Source: Marisimplicoccus framensis_A | Lineage (GTDB): Bacteria; Bacteroidota; Bacteroidia; Flavobacteriales; Flavobacteriaceae | DNA: 33,877 nucleotides | Direction: 5' to 3' | Assembly (NCBI GenBank): GCA_042088875.1 | Contig: JBELLF010000004.1 | Span: 1 to 33,877, forward strand | Shown here: positions 33,373 through 33,877 of the stretch, in pieces | How the letters are laid out: each line of letters starts with the position of its first letter | Numbering within the stretch: position 1 is the stretch's first letter | The notes under the pieces: model-generated | Database searches by the model: none | What the model saw: the letters and a program-made list of their open reading frames with translations, nothing else | Told to the model about the DNA's origin: nothing | Made by a program: the position numbers and the translations under genes

Positions 33373-33877
33373 ATGGGAGATACAAAGTCGAAATATCAAA
33401 AAATAATAAATAAATCAAGAAAGATTTTTGAAGATAAAAATAGTGATTATGGATCTTCATGGAGAATTTTAAGAGTAATCTCATTAGTAGATCAAATACA
33501 TATTAAGGCTCAAAGAATAAGAAATCTTCAAAATAATATATCAAATAAAATTGATGAAGGTCAAACTTCAGAATTTTATGGAATAATAAACTATTCTATA
33601 ATGGGACTTATACAGCTTGAGATTGGAGTTGTAGATGAGCCAGATTTAAAACTTGATGATATTTTTAAATTGTATGATAAAAAAGTCTCAGAAACTTTTG
33701 AACTAATGATTGCTAAAAATCATGATTATGGAGAAGCATGGAGGGACATGGAAGTAATAAGTTTGACGGATCTAATAATTCAAAAAATATTTAGAATGAA
33801 AAGTATTCTAAAAAATGATGGAAAAACATCAGTAAGTGAAGGAATAGATGCTAATTTTCAAGATATTTTGAATTATT
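33373..33877 (+). CDS. DUF1599 protein (tandem repeat), 3' truncated by window edge
   Basis: An open frame from ATG 33373 runs off the window end after 168 codons. It contains two copies of the same unit: EDKNSDYGSSWRILRVISLVDQIHIKAQRI near the start and AKNHDYGEAWRDMEVISLTDLIIQKIFRM in the second half. The K/N-x-DYG-x-x-W-R pattern followed by a helix of the S-L-x-D-x-I-x-x-K type is the DUF1599 (nucleotide modification associated domain) signature. The family is about 180 residues, so only the tail is missing. Its biochemical function is unknown. In Bacteroidota it commonly neighbours folP, as here. Confidence 0.88.
   Translation, partial: MGDTKSKYQKIINKSRKIFEDKNSDYGSSWRILRVISLVDQIHIKAQRIRNLQNNISNKIDEGQTSEFYGIINYSIMGLIQLEIGVVDEPDLKLDDIFKLYDKKVSETFELMIAKNHDYGEAWRDMEVISLTDLIIQKIFRMKSILKNDGKTSVSEGIDANFQDILNY

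Noticed and set aside
1..33877. CRISPR arrays, insertion sequences, prophage, restriction or toxin-antitoxin systems
   Set aside because: None seen on either strand: no regularly spaced repeats, no transposase or integrase-like frames, and all long frames have housekeeping or described assignments.

Overview
The window looks like an AT-rich core-genome segment of a member of the Bacteroidota, most likely a marine flavobacterium with a compact genome. The signs are: CcsB and CcsA fused in one protein, SecD and SecF fused in one protein, the short archaeal-type ProS, a tmRNA tag ending NYALAA, promoters of the TTG-N18-20-TAnnTTTG type, A-rich leaders without Shine-Dalgarno sequences, and stable RNAs whose 3' CCA is not encoded. 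The taxonomic call is inference from gene content. I saw no insertion sequence, phage gene, CRISPR array, toxin-antitoxin pair or obvious transferred island.

Layout. Bases 1-3102 (+) hold the end of ccsBA and two translationally coupled pentein-fold enzymes: an arginine-deiminase-like protein and CtlX. Bases 3162-6422 (+) encode a large secreted Asp-box (BNR/sortilin-like) protein, followed on the opposite strand by a YbdG-type mechanosensitive channel. Bases 7687-9252 (-) hold two tandem paralogous secreted proteins of unknown function. The tmRNA (ssrA) lies at 9416-9811 (-), followed by kdsA and an ftsE-like ATPase, both on the minus strand. Bases 11453-17723 (+) run lipoprotein amidohydrolase, asnB, gyrB, malate dehydrogenase. 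secDF (+) meets the minus-strand operon folE-cysS-yidD-lgt tail to tail. Next come a minus-strand lipoprotein/outer-membrane-protein pair, divergent from proS, then tRNA-Glu and rpsT (+). rho (-) is divergent from truA and an ABC exporter (+). The window ends with folP (-) and a divergent DUF1599 gene cut by the edge.

How the genes fit together. Most are housekeeping: envelope biogenesis (ccsBA, secDF, lgt, yidD, kdsA, the FadL-type protein), translation (proS, cysS, rpsT, truA, tRNA-Glu, tmRNA), DNA topology and transcription (gyrB, rho), and folate or amino-acid metabolism (folE, folP, asnB). Packing is tight: three convergent pairs overlap by 8-9 bases at their stop codons and a fourth is separated by one base. 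Only one canonical intrinsic terminator is visible.

No clearly new multi-gene system is evident. The best candidates for new biology are the tandem secreted paralogs at 7687-9252, the coupled pentein pair at 1286-3102, and the lipoprotein/porin pair next to proS. Several starts were moved from TTG or GTG codons to downstream ATGs. The exception is the ABC exporter, whose TTG start appears genuine.
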